Source: Ceratodon purpureus (taxonomy: Eukaryota; Streptophyta; Bryopsida; Pseudoditrichales; Ditrichaceae). Taken from it: a DNA stretch of 64,000 bases. The number at the start of each line of letters is the position of its first letter. Position 1 is the first letter of the stretch. The notes under the pieces were generated by a model. That model was not told the origin of the DNA, searched no databases, and saw nothing but the letters and a program-made list of their open reading frames with translations. A program made the position numbers and the translations under genes. Shown here piece by piece: positions 1 through 10,905 of this stretch. The stretch is from positions 16,944,637 through 17,008,636 of the forward strand of contig CM026425.1 in the NCBI GenBank assembly GCA_014871385.1, given 5' to 3'.

Positions 1-777
1 CTCGTCCTCCTGGATCTCGCATTACACACCTTCGGCATCGCGCAACACACTAAATTGTTGTAGTCTTAAAACGTTCCACGCAAGCCTACAGATTGACCCC
101 CCCGAACTCCATCGCTACCTTCGCATACAGCACAGAATGCCAAGGACTGTATGACTATCCTAATACGCCACCTCGAGACAAGCTCAAGAAACGAAGAGTG
201 ACCTCCTTCTCTGGAACCCAGCTTACCAAGTGTTGTTTCATGATGAAAATCTCCTACTTCTATCACTCAAATTCAGATGCTTCGCTGCCTAGGAAGAGAG
301 AGTAATCTACGATGAAGACAAGGACTCTGACAAGGTATATCTTGGTTTCAGCAGTCAAGATATTATACACGAATTTTGAAATATTCTAGGAAGTTTTCAA
401 ACCTTGCCTCCTTTATGTTCTGTGATATTTGTTTTTTTCCTTGTGCATTTACATAATCCTATGAAAGAATTATTTGTTTGATCTAAAACTGAACGCCTGA
501 TCATTGTATCTTGCCTAAACCCATGACGAATCTAAAGGAATGTATGCATGACGTCATCATGACATCAGCCCTAATTTGTATCTTAGAGAACAAACGTAAT
601 AAATTCTTACCAGAGATAACCCTAATTTCCACGGTAATATACTTTTTATTCTAAAAAAAGTGTCAAAATTAAGCCTTAATTTAGTAATTTTCCACGGTTA
701 TAGGGTCTACTTTGCTTTTGAAAATTTTCCTAATTCTCAATTCTATGCTCTCCATTCTGCGCTCACCGCTCTCCGCT

Positions 778-1158
778 CTACGCTCTCCGCTCACGTACGA
801 ACTTTCCCCTCATCCATGTCGAATCCTTAATAATCCAAAAGATATTCTTAGTCCGAAATATACTCACCGAAACGTATGAATCACAGAATTGAGTTTCTGC
901 ATAACTTGTGGTGTCAATTAGAAACCATACCTCAGTAGAACCCCGCTGAGACGGGTGTCTCCCGTATGTTCGTAAATGCTGGTTCACCACAGTCCTCAAA
1001 CGAAGAGACCTAGTCTCTCCCAAGCAGATATTGCAAGGGCAGACGCGCTTCCTGGCTTGAGTACGATCAGCCCTCAACTCTTCTCTAAAAGTTAGCTTGT
1101 AGTCTCTCTGTTCTCGTCTCCTTCTGTCTGTCGCTGGCAACCTCATCTCTCCTTCCAT
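778..1158 (-). CDS. CACTA transposase N-terminal (transposase-associated) domain, probable exon
   Basis: An arginine-rich N-terminus leads at about residues 39-75 into a C-P-C-x2-C motif followed by VVNQHLRTYGRHP. This C-x-C-x2-C ... VxxHLxxxGxxP pattern is typical of the transposase-associated domain at the N-terminus of plant CACTA (TNP2-type) transposases, which act as DNA-binding recombinases in the nucleus. A good splice donor (GAG followed by GTATGG, near 931-935) comes right after the motif, so the last ~50 residues are probably intron. The rest of the transposase would run leftwards; a minus-strand ORF at 66-266 may be another exon but is not recognisable. The gene is divergent from the accessory ORFs at 3-5 kb. 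The family call rests on motif recognition only. Confidence 0.45.
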   Translation of the reverse strand: MEGEMRLPATDRRRREQRDYKLTFREELRADRTQARKRVCPCNICLGETRSLRLRTVVNQHLRTYGRHPSQRGSTEVWFLIDTTSYAETQFCDSYVSVSIFRTKNIFWIIKDSTWMRGKFVRERRA

Positions 1159-2954
1159 AGTGCGATGTGTTGTTGCTCACCTTCTGTACGAGTTTAGAGT
1201 CGCAATTTGCAAAAGAAGTGAGCCAAGTACGACTCTCTGCCTTTAGAAAGGAGGTAACTTCATAACAGCTCTCTCTGTTATAACGGAATTCATCCCTGGA
1301 GACGGCAGCTGGAACAAAAAGTGACGACGGTACTCGTTCAGCAATGTGGGCCAACGGGTTATTTATTGAAAGAGGAGGAACACAATTCAGAATTCTGGCA
1401 AGAAATCTTTGCTGAATTTCTGAGAAGTTCGTGCCAATCTACCAGTAATGCCCTGTACAATGTCATACGAACTCGGAACTCTAACTTTGCTAGCAATATC
1501 TTAATATTGTCTCGCCGTCCCTCTTGAAATCGAATCTCAGTCGCTGTAATGTTTGAAGAGGAGTAGCAGCAGATCGCAACGAGACGAAGATGGAACGTTG
1601 TACTCCACGCACAATAGAGTCAGCAGAAGCAGATCAAAGCAAAAAAGCGCGAGGTCCTTCGCGAGTCCGTTCACCTCATTCTCGCTGTCCCTTGCACTTG
1701 TTTCCGGAATTCCTTGCACCCTCAGCACGCCATTGCAGTCGCATCCCACGGCGTCGATGACCTGACTAGAAATATCGCCTGTTGACTCCATCTCCCGGAG
1801 TGCCTCACCCCATTCCCCAAAATTCCAAACATGGACTACATTTCCGAAAGAGTCCACCCTCAGGAGACCACCCTTGAGCTTAGTCGTAGGGCTCCAGTCT
1901 TCCATCACAATCAGAGGTAACCCCTACGTGGTGATTTTGGCAAAGATCCAACAACAACTTAGACTTGCAACGCACCCGTCGTTATCCAGCCTAGGTCAAT
2001 GTCACGAGCCTGGAATAACACCATCAGCACACCCCACATATTTTGCGGAATCAAGTATTCATTCCAGGCCGCCGCCACATACATTCCAGACGTTTCCCAG
2101 TATCTAGCACCACAAGTCCACCCAGCTATTATCTCAGTGAACTTTATAGAGAGCCCTATTATTACTAGATAGATCCGGAGAGCCCAATGAGATCGCACCT
2201 TGGCTCAACGCTTCTCATCGCAAATAGACTGAAGGAGACGCCACCACGACTAGCCAGACACAGCATGGGTCGATTTTAGATCTTGAAGATTTTTTCGCAA
2301 ATACACTCTCTACTGACTCACCTTTTTCGTTCTCTATTTTATCTCTTGTTCCAGAGCGGCGTCGCTTGAACCCTAATGGGAAAGGACAGAACCCTGAATC
2401 GGCTAGCATTCGAGGTCTTCGATCCTTGGCCAGAGGGTCCTTCTTCGTCTCAGGACAGTTCTGCATCGGTTGACGACCCTGCATCACCACCACTCCCCAA
2501 CGTTAGAGCTTGAATCAGGTTGGATATGGCCTTCCCTCCGAGGATCAACGTCGACTTGCCCTCCTCGTTCAGTCAGGTGAGATCCTCCATACCGCAGAAC
2601 TGCATCAGATTTCCTTTCTCATTCCATGTTCATGACACTAAGATGTTTAATCCACAAATGAATTGATTGGACCGGAGTGTGTGAATTGACCCTGGCCCCG
2701 CTCAAGAAACATGTGCCTCTTCTCATTAGACAACCACCGAGTTGAACTCAACAAGGTCAGGCTTAGTTCTCGACACCCTAAAAATTCAAAGTCCAGAAAT
2801 GCGACATGAATTATGCAACAGTTCACCTCCATTACTACTAAACATTCTGTCGTAATGTATGGGTTTCATAGGAAGGATGAAGATTATCTGGATGGCCTAT
2901 ACCCCAATCACTGCCGGTAAGTTCCAGCAACCCTAAAACTCTAAATAAATTTGC

Positions 2955-3935
2955 ATGTTGTTTATTTATGTACTGTATGGGACGATTTACAAATCGTACC
3001 CTGTCCATGCTTCGGTGCCGCAGCAATATAGGGATGGAGGTGCACCTTCTTCTTCGGCCCTAAATATGCAACACAACGTACTTGAACACGTACAACACAT
3101 TGGCGACCCTTCGCAACATCCCCCTTTCCAATCTCACATCAGTGATTTCCCTGCCCAAGGTCCTCGGACTCATGATCGGACACATTCCGCGCCTAGTCTC
3201 CAAGGCGGTGTACCATCTTCAATGTACCCGGCAAGACCCCCTGTTTCACAGTCTCTACATCGATCTTCCCCTCATACGATGCACCAGTCTTCAGCCCCCG
3301 AGTGGTCTGCCGAAGTGGAAACCCAGCCTGACAACGTGCGGACTACAAGCACAAAGAGAAGGGCCATTTCAAGAGACTTCCAGCGTCCTTACCTCAAGGA
3401 GATGGCCGATGCCCACGCACAGAATCGAGAACCCCAACTTCTGATACCGGTCTCTAATTCAGGTATGATTCTTGGCTTAAAAAGTCCTTGGCATCGCGTT
3501 GCAAGACTTTGTGCAAGACCTCTAGATATAAATTACTTGGCAAAATTTCTGAAAAATACCTTAAAGAACGATAGAAAGGTTTGGAAGAAATATTTCATTT
3601 ATACCGGTGGCCTTAGACACCACCGATGTCCTCTCGAGGCTTTCATGGAGTGGCGTAAATACTGGGTGAGTGCAGCTGCAAAGGACGAGTCCATTCAGAT
3701 GTCAGAGATGCGGAAAGGCAAGCAAAAATCTCAACGCACTGAATTCATATATTCCATTGAAGAGAATGGGTGCCCACGTCCTCAAGGAAATCAGGTACAA
3801 GACTACCATGACTTCAATGTACCACTTATTCAGTTGGTCCTCCCATATCGATGGATGAATCTGATATTCTCTAACCAGCCATTGAAGCCATCGCAGGTGC
3901 TCCATGTCCCACCCAGCCAAGACCATGCAGGCTAG
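2955..3935 (+). CDS. CACTA (Ptta/En/Spm) accessory protein, N-terminal part
   Basis: A 326-residue ORF. The first ~150 residues are low-complexity and rich in Ser, Pro, Gln and His. From about residue 160 comes a globular stretch (LLIPVSNSGMILGLKSPWH, then DRKVWKKYF, then MEWRKYW) resembling the plant transposase Ptta/En/Spm (transposase_24-like) domain carried by CACTA elements beside the transposase. A possible acceptor (gccgcag) precedes residue ~22, and internal GTATG/GTGAGT donors near 3463 and 3664 make the exon limits uncertain. The last ~60 residues may be intron. It probably forms one gene with the downstream ORF at 4197-5297. Its role in transposition is not established. Confidence 0.4.
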   Translation: MLFIYVLYGTIYKSYPVHASVPQQYRDGGAPSSSALNMQHNVLEHVQHIGDPSQHPPFQSHISDFPAQGPRTHDRTHSAPSLQGGVPSSMYPARPPVSQSLHRSSPHTMHQSSAPEWSAEVETQPDNVRTTSTKRRAISRDFQRPYLKEMADAHAQNREPQLLIPVSNSGMILGLKSPWHRVARLCARPLDINYLAKFLKNTLKNDRKVWKKYFIYTGGLRHHRCPLEAFMEWRKYWVSAAAKDESIQMSEMRKGKQKSQRTEFIYSIEENGCPRPQGNQVQDYHDFNVPLIQLVLPYRWMNLIFSNQPLKPSQVLHVPPSQDHAG

Positions 3936-4196
3936 TTTCAAACCTTTTCAGCATACCACAGCGACTCCACGAATACTTACAGCACAGACTTCCAACAGTC
4001 CACCCCCACCAATGGGACCGGTCCTCACGTACAAACATGTGCCTCCGCCCTAGGACCGAACGAGGTGACTCCACATTTCCCGCCGGTACAGTCATCTTTA
4101 AACTGTATCATACATATAATCCGATGTTTTTTTTTATTGGCAAGTCATTTCACAATCTGAACGTCGTAGTTAGCAATTCGCACATGACGAGGACCT

Positions 4197-5297
4197 ATGC
4201 ATGTCGAGCTAAAAACTAACGGGACACTTACCGCTAATTCCGCTGTACATGATTGTTTGCAGCGTCCTGGGACACCTTCGTACATTGTTCGTGAATCTAC
4301 GCGCATACATGCTTTAGAATCGACTGTCCAGAAGATGGCGTCAGATTTAACCACAAGCAAGGACGAAATTAAGGAGGTAAAAGAACTTCTCTTACGCCTT
4401 ATTGATCCGACGCGTACGCCATCAGCTCCAGCCAGTCAACCAGCCTCTGCCCCCGAAGGAACGACTCGTGATTGCAGCAGAACTCGATGTCCTTTGCTGG
4501 ATTCTTCCACACCGCAGCCGCCGAGTACGACTCTCCATCCACAACAGCAATCTCCGAACCCCCCTGCAGTTGAAGCTTCGGGAGGAGGAGCAATAGAGGT
4601 CCCCTCGGCATTCATGCCGCCTGTTACTTCAGCACCTTCTTGGGCGAGCGGTGACACCGTCCCCGTCACCCCGAATAGCCTTTTACAGAAGTTCCGCAAT
4701 AAAATGCCAATTGGCGTAGCTGTCTCAACGGATATTTCAGCATCGACGGCGAGGACGTCAAATGGTCTTTCTCCTCAATCTCACAGCAGCGACATTCAAA
4801 GACAGTATGTCCATGAAGACACCGTCCCCCCTGTATCTAACAATCCATCAGTGTTGGTTGCTAACGGCGAAGGTGGAGTGACAACGAGAGGGAGAACGAT
4901 CACGACAGAAAAAGAATCACTGCCACGTCCACCTAGAGAACGGTTTGATGTAGGCCTCTTACCTCGATGTACAAATGGTGCCATCGCTGCGAACGCTCCG
5001 TGCTGGATTCTACACCCGGATCGTGGAGACACCGTCGTTGCAGAAGGGAGGACCGGCGAGAGTTGGAAATCCCCCAAGCAAAAATTTGGATCGTTGTGCC
5101 GTGAAGGCCAGCAAATGGTGCAGATCCATAAGGTTATTATTCCAAACCTTCCACTACCGTACATCGAGGAGCGGCAGCCCTTCACAACCATCGACCACGC
5201 TCTTGTTAAGCCTTCAGGCTCCTCGGTGTATGTCAAGTGGGACACGAGGCTCCTGTTGAAGAAACGAAAGGCCGCAACAGCTAGACGTTTAGAGTAA
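4197..5297 (+). CDS. CACTA (Ptta/En/Spm) accessory protein, C-terminal part with DUF8039-like domain
   Basis: A 366-residue ORF. The likely exon starts after the acceptor TTGTTTGCAG at 4262 and ends at the donor GTAAGT near 5293. Residues ~35-70 form a short coiled coil (STRIHALESTVQKMASDL and following). A long Pro/Ser-rich linker follows. The C-terminal ~90 residues (CWILHPDRGDTVVAEG, VQIHKVIIPNLPLPYI, PSGSSVYVKWDTRLL) match the pattern of the DUF8039-type module at the C-terminus of plant CACTA accessory proteins. The preceding gap 3936-4262 would be an intron. Divergence cannot be measured here; the ORF is uninterrupted over 1.1 kb, so the element is not very old. Confidence 0.5.
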   Translation: MHVELKTNGTLTANSAVHDCLQRPGTPSYIVRESTRIHALESTVQKMASDLTTSKDEIKEVKELLLRLIDPTRTPSAPASQPASAPEGTTRDCSRTRCPLLDSSTPQPPSTTLHPQQQSPNPPAVEASGGGAIEVPSAFMPPVTSAPSWASGDTVPVTPNSLLQKFRNKMPIGVAVSTDISASTARTSNGLSPQSHSSDIQRQYVHEDTVPPVSNNPSVLVANGEGGVTTRGRTITTEKESLPRPPRERFDVGLLPRCTNGAIAANAPCWILHPDRGDTVVAEGRTGESWKSPKQKFGSLCREGQQMVQIHKVIIPNLPLPYIEERQPFTTIDHALVKPSGSSVYVKWDTRLLLKKRKAATARRLE

Positions 5298-6274
5298 GTG
5301 ACTGTTTTTTGAAAGCAGCATAAATTATCCAAACTAGCAGAGTAACAGACACAGAATTCCGAGAGCATTGTCTGTAGGGTACAGAGAGGATGTTCAGGAT
5401 GTTCCTGTCTGGGTTCGATGCCGGGATATTTCCCAAATGTTGCAATCGACGTGGTCAATTGAATTGCATTATTGAATTATTCGCGTCTATTCTATCCGGA
5501 ACTGTGTAAATCCAATACAGAATCAATGCAATTGCACCTATTCAGCAAAACCCTAAACTCAAAACCGGAACAGGATCCCAGCATGCAGTACATGCAAATT
5601 TAGATTCCCCGATCATTATGCGACCAATGACGACGGATTTAAAATAGTGAGACACCCTAAATCGGTCAACTATTTTCAAACATGCAATCAGGCAGATTCT
5701 AAATCAGGGATCAGATATAATTGAGCCAAAAAAAGCCAACCCTAAACCAGAGAGATCTGCTATTTCTGAAAGGATAAACAGAGACCAGAAATGGACCGAC
5801 GGAGTCACATACCCGGCGTCGGATCAACATTGACAACCGATATGCGCCATTACGTAGGGAGTCTGGATATACAGGAGTGTATATGCAATGGTCCCGGGCA
5901 TGCACTACTCACGAGAACCGGACACGGGTACGATCCAAGTATCACAGATATGGACATTGAACCCACTCGTCAATCCATGATAACCACAGTATCTCACGGA
6001 TACGTTTGGCCGGACACAAACGCAATATAGATACAGGGTATGAAGCGGAAACGAGGTAAAATGGGGAATGGAAGTTACACGCCAAGATGCTTCTCCGCCA
6101 ACGAGACATCCATCACAGAGTCATGGCAGCATCCATCCAACACTAATGTACCGCGCCCCTTGAATCGTTTACAAAGAGTCAGTTTGCAGAGGTAACTCGC
6201 GAGCGTGACCCTCGTGGCCATCGCAATTGTGGGGCCAGGGGTCGCGATACAACCTCATTTGCAAATCTCGAAAA
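5298..6274. other. non-coding 3' part of the CACTA region
   Basis: There is no convincing coding sequence. Short plus-strand ORFs at 5791-6030 and 6205-6393 lack recognisable motifs. A tRNA B-box-like string (GGTTCGATGCC, near 5413) has no matching A box or tRNA fold. Confidence 0.4.
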
Positions 6275-6395
6275 TAGTAGTCACCACTGTCCAACTACAC
6301 CGAAATGAATATGCATTACACCAAATGCTCTGTCCCCAATTTAACCAAAATTTCAGTGTACAGTTCGGTGTAGTTGCACTGGTTTTCCACTAGTG
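6275..6395. mobile_element. CACTA-type terminal foldback (element end or ~120-bp MITE)
   Basis: The right side reads CACTAGTGGAAAACCAG on the minus strand from 6395. The 13-mer CAACTACACCGAA at 6291-6303 has its exact inverse at 6365-6377. The left side (TAGTAGTCACCACTGTCC from 6275) is a diverged mirror of the right end that lacks the initial CAC. It could be the subterminal foldback of the CACTA to its left or a separate small derivative. Confidence 0.55.
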
Positions 6396-6404
6396 GGAGG
6401 TAAA

Positions 6405-6680
6405 ACATATATCTTTCTCTTACCTTATTCATTGTAGCTTATTTTAGCTTATGGTTGAATAAAATGTGTGACATATGCCGTTATTCCTTTCAATCATTTT
6501 CAAAATTAAAATTGAATGAAACATGTGACACATGCACCACTCCTCCTACATGCTATCTTTTTTAGTTAGAGCTGAATGAAAAATGCAACATATAACTCAC
6601 CCTTCACTACCTTAATTTCTACAATTATTATTAAATGAAGACTAGAGCATATGCCTCACTCCCTTTCTTCCTTCCTTCAT
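6405..6680. repeat. diverged tandem repeat, locus 1
   Basis: About four decayed monomers of roughly 60-80 bp share a core of the form TTTTAGTTxxxGCTGAATGAAA, then ACATATGC and a C/T-rich stretch (CTCACCCTTC-like). A related array lies at 11530-11730. Nothing coding is visible. Confidence 0.45.
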
Positions 6681-6681
6681 C

Positions 6682-6685
<4 letters not shown>

Positions 6686-6737
<52 letters not shown>
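6686..6737. repeat. (TA)n microsatellite
   Basis: An uninterrupted AT dinucleotide run of about 26 units. Confidence 0.9.
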
Positions 6738-6741
<4 letters not shown>

Positions 6742-6985
6742 ATAGTAATGCAGTCATACCACTGTTCGGGAAGAACCGTCGGTTAGTTACAAGTGAGCCA
6801 AATAAATTTTCGAAATAGTCGGTTCAATTTCAAGGATAGAGGCAAATCACTGAACTAAATGATTGAAGAACAAATATATTTAGTATTCATAGATATAAAA
6901 TGCAGCCCATATATTCTAAAGAAACCGGCTAATTTTCAAAAATAGAGGACATGGATTGGCTGGCCCAAAAAGCTTTCCAAACACT

Positions 6986-7200
6986 GGGTCATACCAAGGC
7001 TACAACACCAGATCCCGTTAGAACTCTAAAGTAAAGCACCTTTGGGCCGGAATAGTATTGGGATGGGTGACCTCCCCGGAAGTCCCACTGTTGCATCGAA
7101 TTAGTGAATAAAGCCTTTGTCCAGTGGCCATCGAATTAGTGAATAAAATGAACAAACACTATATTCACGTCGGCTCCTATGGGACCAAAGTTCTTCTTTT
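6986..7200 (+). mobile_element. 5S rRNA-derived SINE (SINE3-type)
   Basis: The head at 6986-7096 aligns along most of a plant 5S rRNA: GTCATACC, then AGATCCCGTTAGAACTC, the box A region, and box C as GGATGGGTGACCTCC ... GGAAGTCC, ending TTGCATC. Many substitutions (AAAGTAAAGCACC where 5S has AGTTAAGC) rule out a functional 5S gene. The head is joined to an unrelated tail with TTTGTCCAGTGGCCAT, GAACAAACACTATATTCACG, GGGACCAAAGTTC and a T-rich end. The same tail without the 5S head occurs elsewhere in the window, so this is a retroposon with a 5S promoter. GAATTAGTGAATAAA is duplicated at the head-tail joint. Confidence 0.8.
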
Positions 7201-7988
7201 ATATAAACCATGGTTCAATATAAACAAACGTGAAATATGTCTCATCCTATGTAGCTTCAACGTCATATGAAGACTTTTCCCAAATATTTAATCAATTTCT
7301 TAGTTTTACATATCATAATTCCAAATTTTGAAGAAATTTTTCTAATTATCCAAAAACTGAATTTTCAAAAAATTGCAAAGATTTAGGAGTTTCTAAAATA
7401 GTTTGTTCCTAATTGATTTAAAAATACAACATGCAAAATTGATTCAACTATCAAGTTTTCTTAAATCTACAATGAGAACTTTTTCAATGGTCCAGAACAA
7501 AAGTTGTAGAAATCATTACTATGAGGTTTTCAAAAATAAAAATTAGCATGCTAAAAGAATGAGTATTTTAGAATTATAAATAGTAATAAGAAGACCAATA
7601 ACAAACATTGATACATCAGTTCAAACTTGGCAGGTTAGATTTTTATAATTTTTGTAGGCATGATAGAAATTATGTGAAATTTACAATGACGACACATTTA
7701 TTTTAGAAATGATAGACAAATATCGAATACAAAACATGGGATTTTCATCCTAAATAAAAAATTTTAAAAGTAGGGTGTACGATGGATGAGGAGCAATAAT
7801 CGTTAATGTGTATGATTTGTAAGTATGGAGAAATTCTAATGCAGGTACAGATTTTGGTTATATTTCCAAAGTAGGAGTAAGATTTGTACATGATAGTTGA
7901 ATGCCTTGAGGCATGGCGGTCTAATACATAAAGTAATAGAATTTGTATTGTAAAAACGAGTTGATGATTTGAAAATATTTTTAGGATG
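7201..7988. other. AT-rich intergenic DNA
   Basis: No gene, RNA or structured repeat recognised. Confidence 0.6.
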
Positions 7989-8596
7989 CACTAGTAGAAA
8001 TGGCCACCAAATACACCAAGCTTTTACACCGAAAAAAAGGTTTGGTGTTCATCTATTGCTGGTCGAGCAACCTGATTGGCCGGATCCGGTTCCTGGTGTT
8101 CACTGCTGAAGAAACTGATTTTGTGATGATAATTTTGGAAAGGCAGCTTTTGGGCGCCGGGTCAGACCATCAGAATAGTATATTTATTTTACAGGTGTTT
8201 CGGTTCTTTCCTGTTCATCGACGAGTTTTCCGGTTTGGGAGTTATATTGGCTCCGGAGGTGAAAATTCAATGGCTGTCAGAGGGTTAATTTCGAGGGATG
8301 AACACATGTGGATCTCAGCGGAGGAATATGTCGTTCACTGTTCCTGTCGTTTCATTTTACTGAAGCCCTTTAAGTTACAGAACTAGGAGGGGTTGTCCCA
8401 CAAGGATTGTATACCGAATGTCAATTTTCAGGTACATAGAGGCTCCCTAAACTTCCCACAATCACACACATGTAATTGCTCAGCATGGAGCAAATCAATC
8501 TTTGTGGATTGGGACCCAAGTAAATCCATGTGTAACCTTGTGTGTACATAAAATTCTCACAATACAAAAAGTAATAATGACCTCATTAACCTGAAT

Positions 8597-8686
8597 ACAG
8601 TAAGTTCGTACATCTACAGTAAGTTTGTTCATGTAAGGTGCATCTACAGTAAGTTTGTTCATCTACAGTAAGTTCGTTCGATCCAA
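8597..8686 (+). repeat. short tandem repeat inside the CACTA element
   Basis: About four copies of CATCTACAGTAAGTTTGTT(C), with small variations and one spacer. Confidence 0.75.
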
Positions 8687-8765
8687 GCGGTGAAAACGAA
8701 AGGAATATCTCAAGCGTGCCCCATGTGGTTCTGAGTTCAAATCTAGCCGACCCGAAATTAGTTGT
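8664..8765 (+). mobile_element. possible tRNA-derived SINE fragment
   Basis: A B-box-like GAGTTCAAATCTAGCCG follows CCCCATGTGGTTCT. Upstream, TTCGATCCAAGCGGTG resembles a degenerate A box. The order and spacing resemble a tRNA-type SINE head, but no cloverleaf or tail can be defined. Confidence 0.3.
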
Positions 8766-8828
8766 GTCAGGTGGCCAACTACACCAAACTCTTTTCTGTG
8801 AACACCAAACCTCAAACACCCCAATTAA

Positions 8829-9111
8829 GGTTGACACACCTATAGTCGACACATGACCAATAGCCGATATCTTCTAATTCCTAGATTATGAAAGAACAGA
8901 TGTACCTCATTTGTATATATCGGCTATTGGTTCGGAAGTACTTTTCACTTTGAAAAATTGTACAAATTTCAATATTGGGAGATAATTCATGAAAAAATGC
9001 TCATTCTTCATGAACATTATTTTCCTATGAACCAAAAATATCTCCTTGTCGATAACCCAAGCTTTGATATGCTAAACTGCTTTAAGTTGTCGGTTATAGG
9101 TGTGTCAACCT
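8829..9111. repeat. nested inverted repeat in the CACTA element
   Basis: GGTTGACACACCTATAG at 8829 has its inverse near 9094-9111 (TATAGGTGTGTCAACC), and the inner arms ACCAATAGCCGATAT and ATATCGGCTATTGGT also pair. It is probably a small foldback element inserted in the larger one. Confidence 0.6.
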
Positions 9112-9165
9112 TAGTATCCATTTCAGTGTAAACTTCGGTGTTTTTGGTGGCCATTTCTACTAGTG

Positions 9166-10776
9166 ATATGGACTTGGTAGGTTTGTAGCTAAAAGTTTGG
9201 TTTTGTGTTGAATAATTATCATTTGTGCATGTGGAGTAGTGGGGATAGTATTTTGGATCGTGAAGAGTACTGTATTCAAAGAAACAATGTTCCATGTATT
9301 TTTTTGGGTTTCATAGTGTCAAAAAGAATTTGTTTGTGATTGGGAAGCTGGGATGTTTGGTAGTGGTGGAGGCTGCATGTATTCATTTAGTGGTTTGTGG
9401 TATCTCAAAGCTTCAATTATGAGCAAGTTACATGGATAAAGATTTATTTTTCTGTAGGATTTGTATGTTAGGGGTTTCCTTGTGAAGTGGATGATGTTGT
9501 AGAGTTGGTCACGAATAACTTCTAATTGGTCATAATCTTAAAGTAGGCTTCTTTAAGATTTTAGGCAGGTTCTTACTATGTCAATTTTGTATGTGATTTT
9601 TTGAAAGTTTTTTTCGACGTAAGAAATTGCAAGAGCTTCAAGGAGATATGATTGTTTTTGCACTAAACATTAAAGAAAATCCTTTATGGTGCCCAAAGCA
9701 GTTATTCTTCTTGATTTTTTTAGTACACCTCTCAACTACCTTTGGGATTTTTATACAAGTAAATATCATGATTGACTGTGAGACTATGAATAAAGAATCT
9801 TTAATGGGCAAGATTTTTTTTTTTTTTTTTGGAACAAATGGTATCTTTACTACCAATGCAAAAGCAACAGAAATAAATAATACACATCGAAAAGCTGGCG
9901 GGAGAAGAGAATGAGTATCAGCCTATCGATAACCGCCAAGGGCGGGTAGAGAGAGTATCGGCAAGATTTTCATTCCATGAAGAGTCTAAGTTTTCTCATT
10001 CTTTTTGGTTTAGCTGCAATTTTTTTTTCTTTACGACATAAAAGATAGAGATTTTGTTTGTTCTTTTCCAAATTCTTTTTACTTCAAGATTAGATACAAT
10101 CCTTTGTTTTTGACCTCATAGATATTTTATATTTTGAAGAAAAATGTGATATTGAAAAAATAATTTGAATGTTAGTAATAACAATTTCACAATTAATCAT
10201 ACAATACTACACTTTTTTCTACGTCTAAAATATTTTGAACAAGAAACTATCCTCATTTAGACCATGATAGTGTAAAACTCTCAACTTATGTAGAGCATAA
10301 ACAAGATACAAAGAGAAGTTAAATTTTGATGATCTTGTATAGAAAGGATTAAAAAAAATTACTTCAAAATGCATAATCTTCCAACCCATTCGATCATTTG
10401 TAGTGAGACGTTTTATACTTGATCTTTTAGTAATCCTTATCAAGATTTTATGGTTGGAGATGCAAAGAAAGCTTTAGTTTTGGTTCTTTCACTTTTGCTT
10501 TAGAAATATCAGTTTTTGGAGTGCTTCTGGTGAGAAATGGTCTTAACTATTTAGAATAATATCATATGAATTAATCATATTATATTTGTTGTTAGTAAAA
10601 GTGTCATATGGATACTAGATGAAAATATGTCACTTGGATGCATTGGAGATGAACCATCGTTTTATAAAAGAAATTATTAATTGCATAAGTTTTGACCTTG
10701 TTGTATGGGTACCCAAAAAGACCTTGGAGGAGATGACATGTCCGTTGTCTTCAAGGCACTTAGTGTAAAAAGTGTT
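9166..10776. other. AT-rich intergenic DNA
   Basis: No gene recognised. It contains a T homopolymer at about 9814-9831. Confidence 0.6.
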
Positions 10777-10905
10777 TACCTTCGAAAAGGGGAGTAGCTC
10801 TAGATTCATTATCCTTTGTCCAGTGGCCATTGGATTAGTGAATAGAATGAACAAACACTATATTCACGTCGGCCCCTCTAGGGCCAGAGTTCTTCTTCTT
10901 CTTCT
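10777..10905 (+). mobile_element. SINE tail, copy B
   Basis: It contains CGAAAAGGGGAGTAG, CCTTTGTCCAGTGGCCATTG, GAACAAACACTATATTCACG and GGGCCAGAGTTC, and ends in a TTC microsatellite. It is the same 3' module as in the 5S-headed SINE at 6986-7200 but has no 5S head. Confidence 0.65.

Larger units (their letters stand above)
1..6395. mobile_element. CACTA (En/Spm) transposon region, left end outside the window
   Basis: The interval contains three ORFs with CACTA-transposon features (minus strand at 778-1158, plus strand at 2955-3935 and 4197-5297). It closes with an inverted end that reads CACTAGTGGAAAACCAG from 6395 leftwards. This end matches the ends of the small CACTA at 7989-9165, including a shared ACACCGAA box. 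That the genes and this end belong to one element is inference: the last ~120 bp may instead be an independent foldback (see 6275-6395), and the left end cannot be seen. No cellular gene was recognised inside. The stretch 1160-2950 between the divergent ORFs holds only short ORFs that I do not recognise. Confidence 0.45.
7989..9165. mobile_element. non-autonomous CACTA transposon, 1177 bp
   Basis: It begins CACTAGTAGAAATGGCCACC and ends with the exact inverse of those bases. Subterminal ACACCGAA and TACACTGAAAT boxes recur at the right end and also in the end at 6395, so both belong to one family. The flanking trinucleotides are ATG and ATA, an imperfect 3-bp target duplication. The ORF at 8000-8386 shows no transposase motif. 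The interior contains a tandem repeat, a tRNA-like block and a nested inverted repeat, each listed separately. Confidence 0.8.

Noticed and set aside
1537-1908. 123-residue minus-strand ORF as a gene
   Set aside because: Amino-acid content is plausible but no motif was recognised and it lies between CACTA ORFs; support is insufficient.
5400-5440. tRNA gene suggested by GGTTCGATGCC
   Set aside because: No A box, acceptor stem or cloverleaf could be formed around it.
6986-7096. Functional 5S rRNA gene
   Set aside because: Many substitutions in the box A region and elsewhere, and a SINE-type tail follows directly; a retroposon head explains it better.
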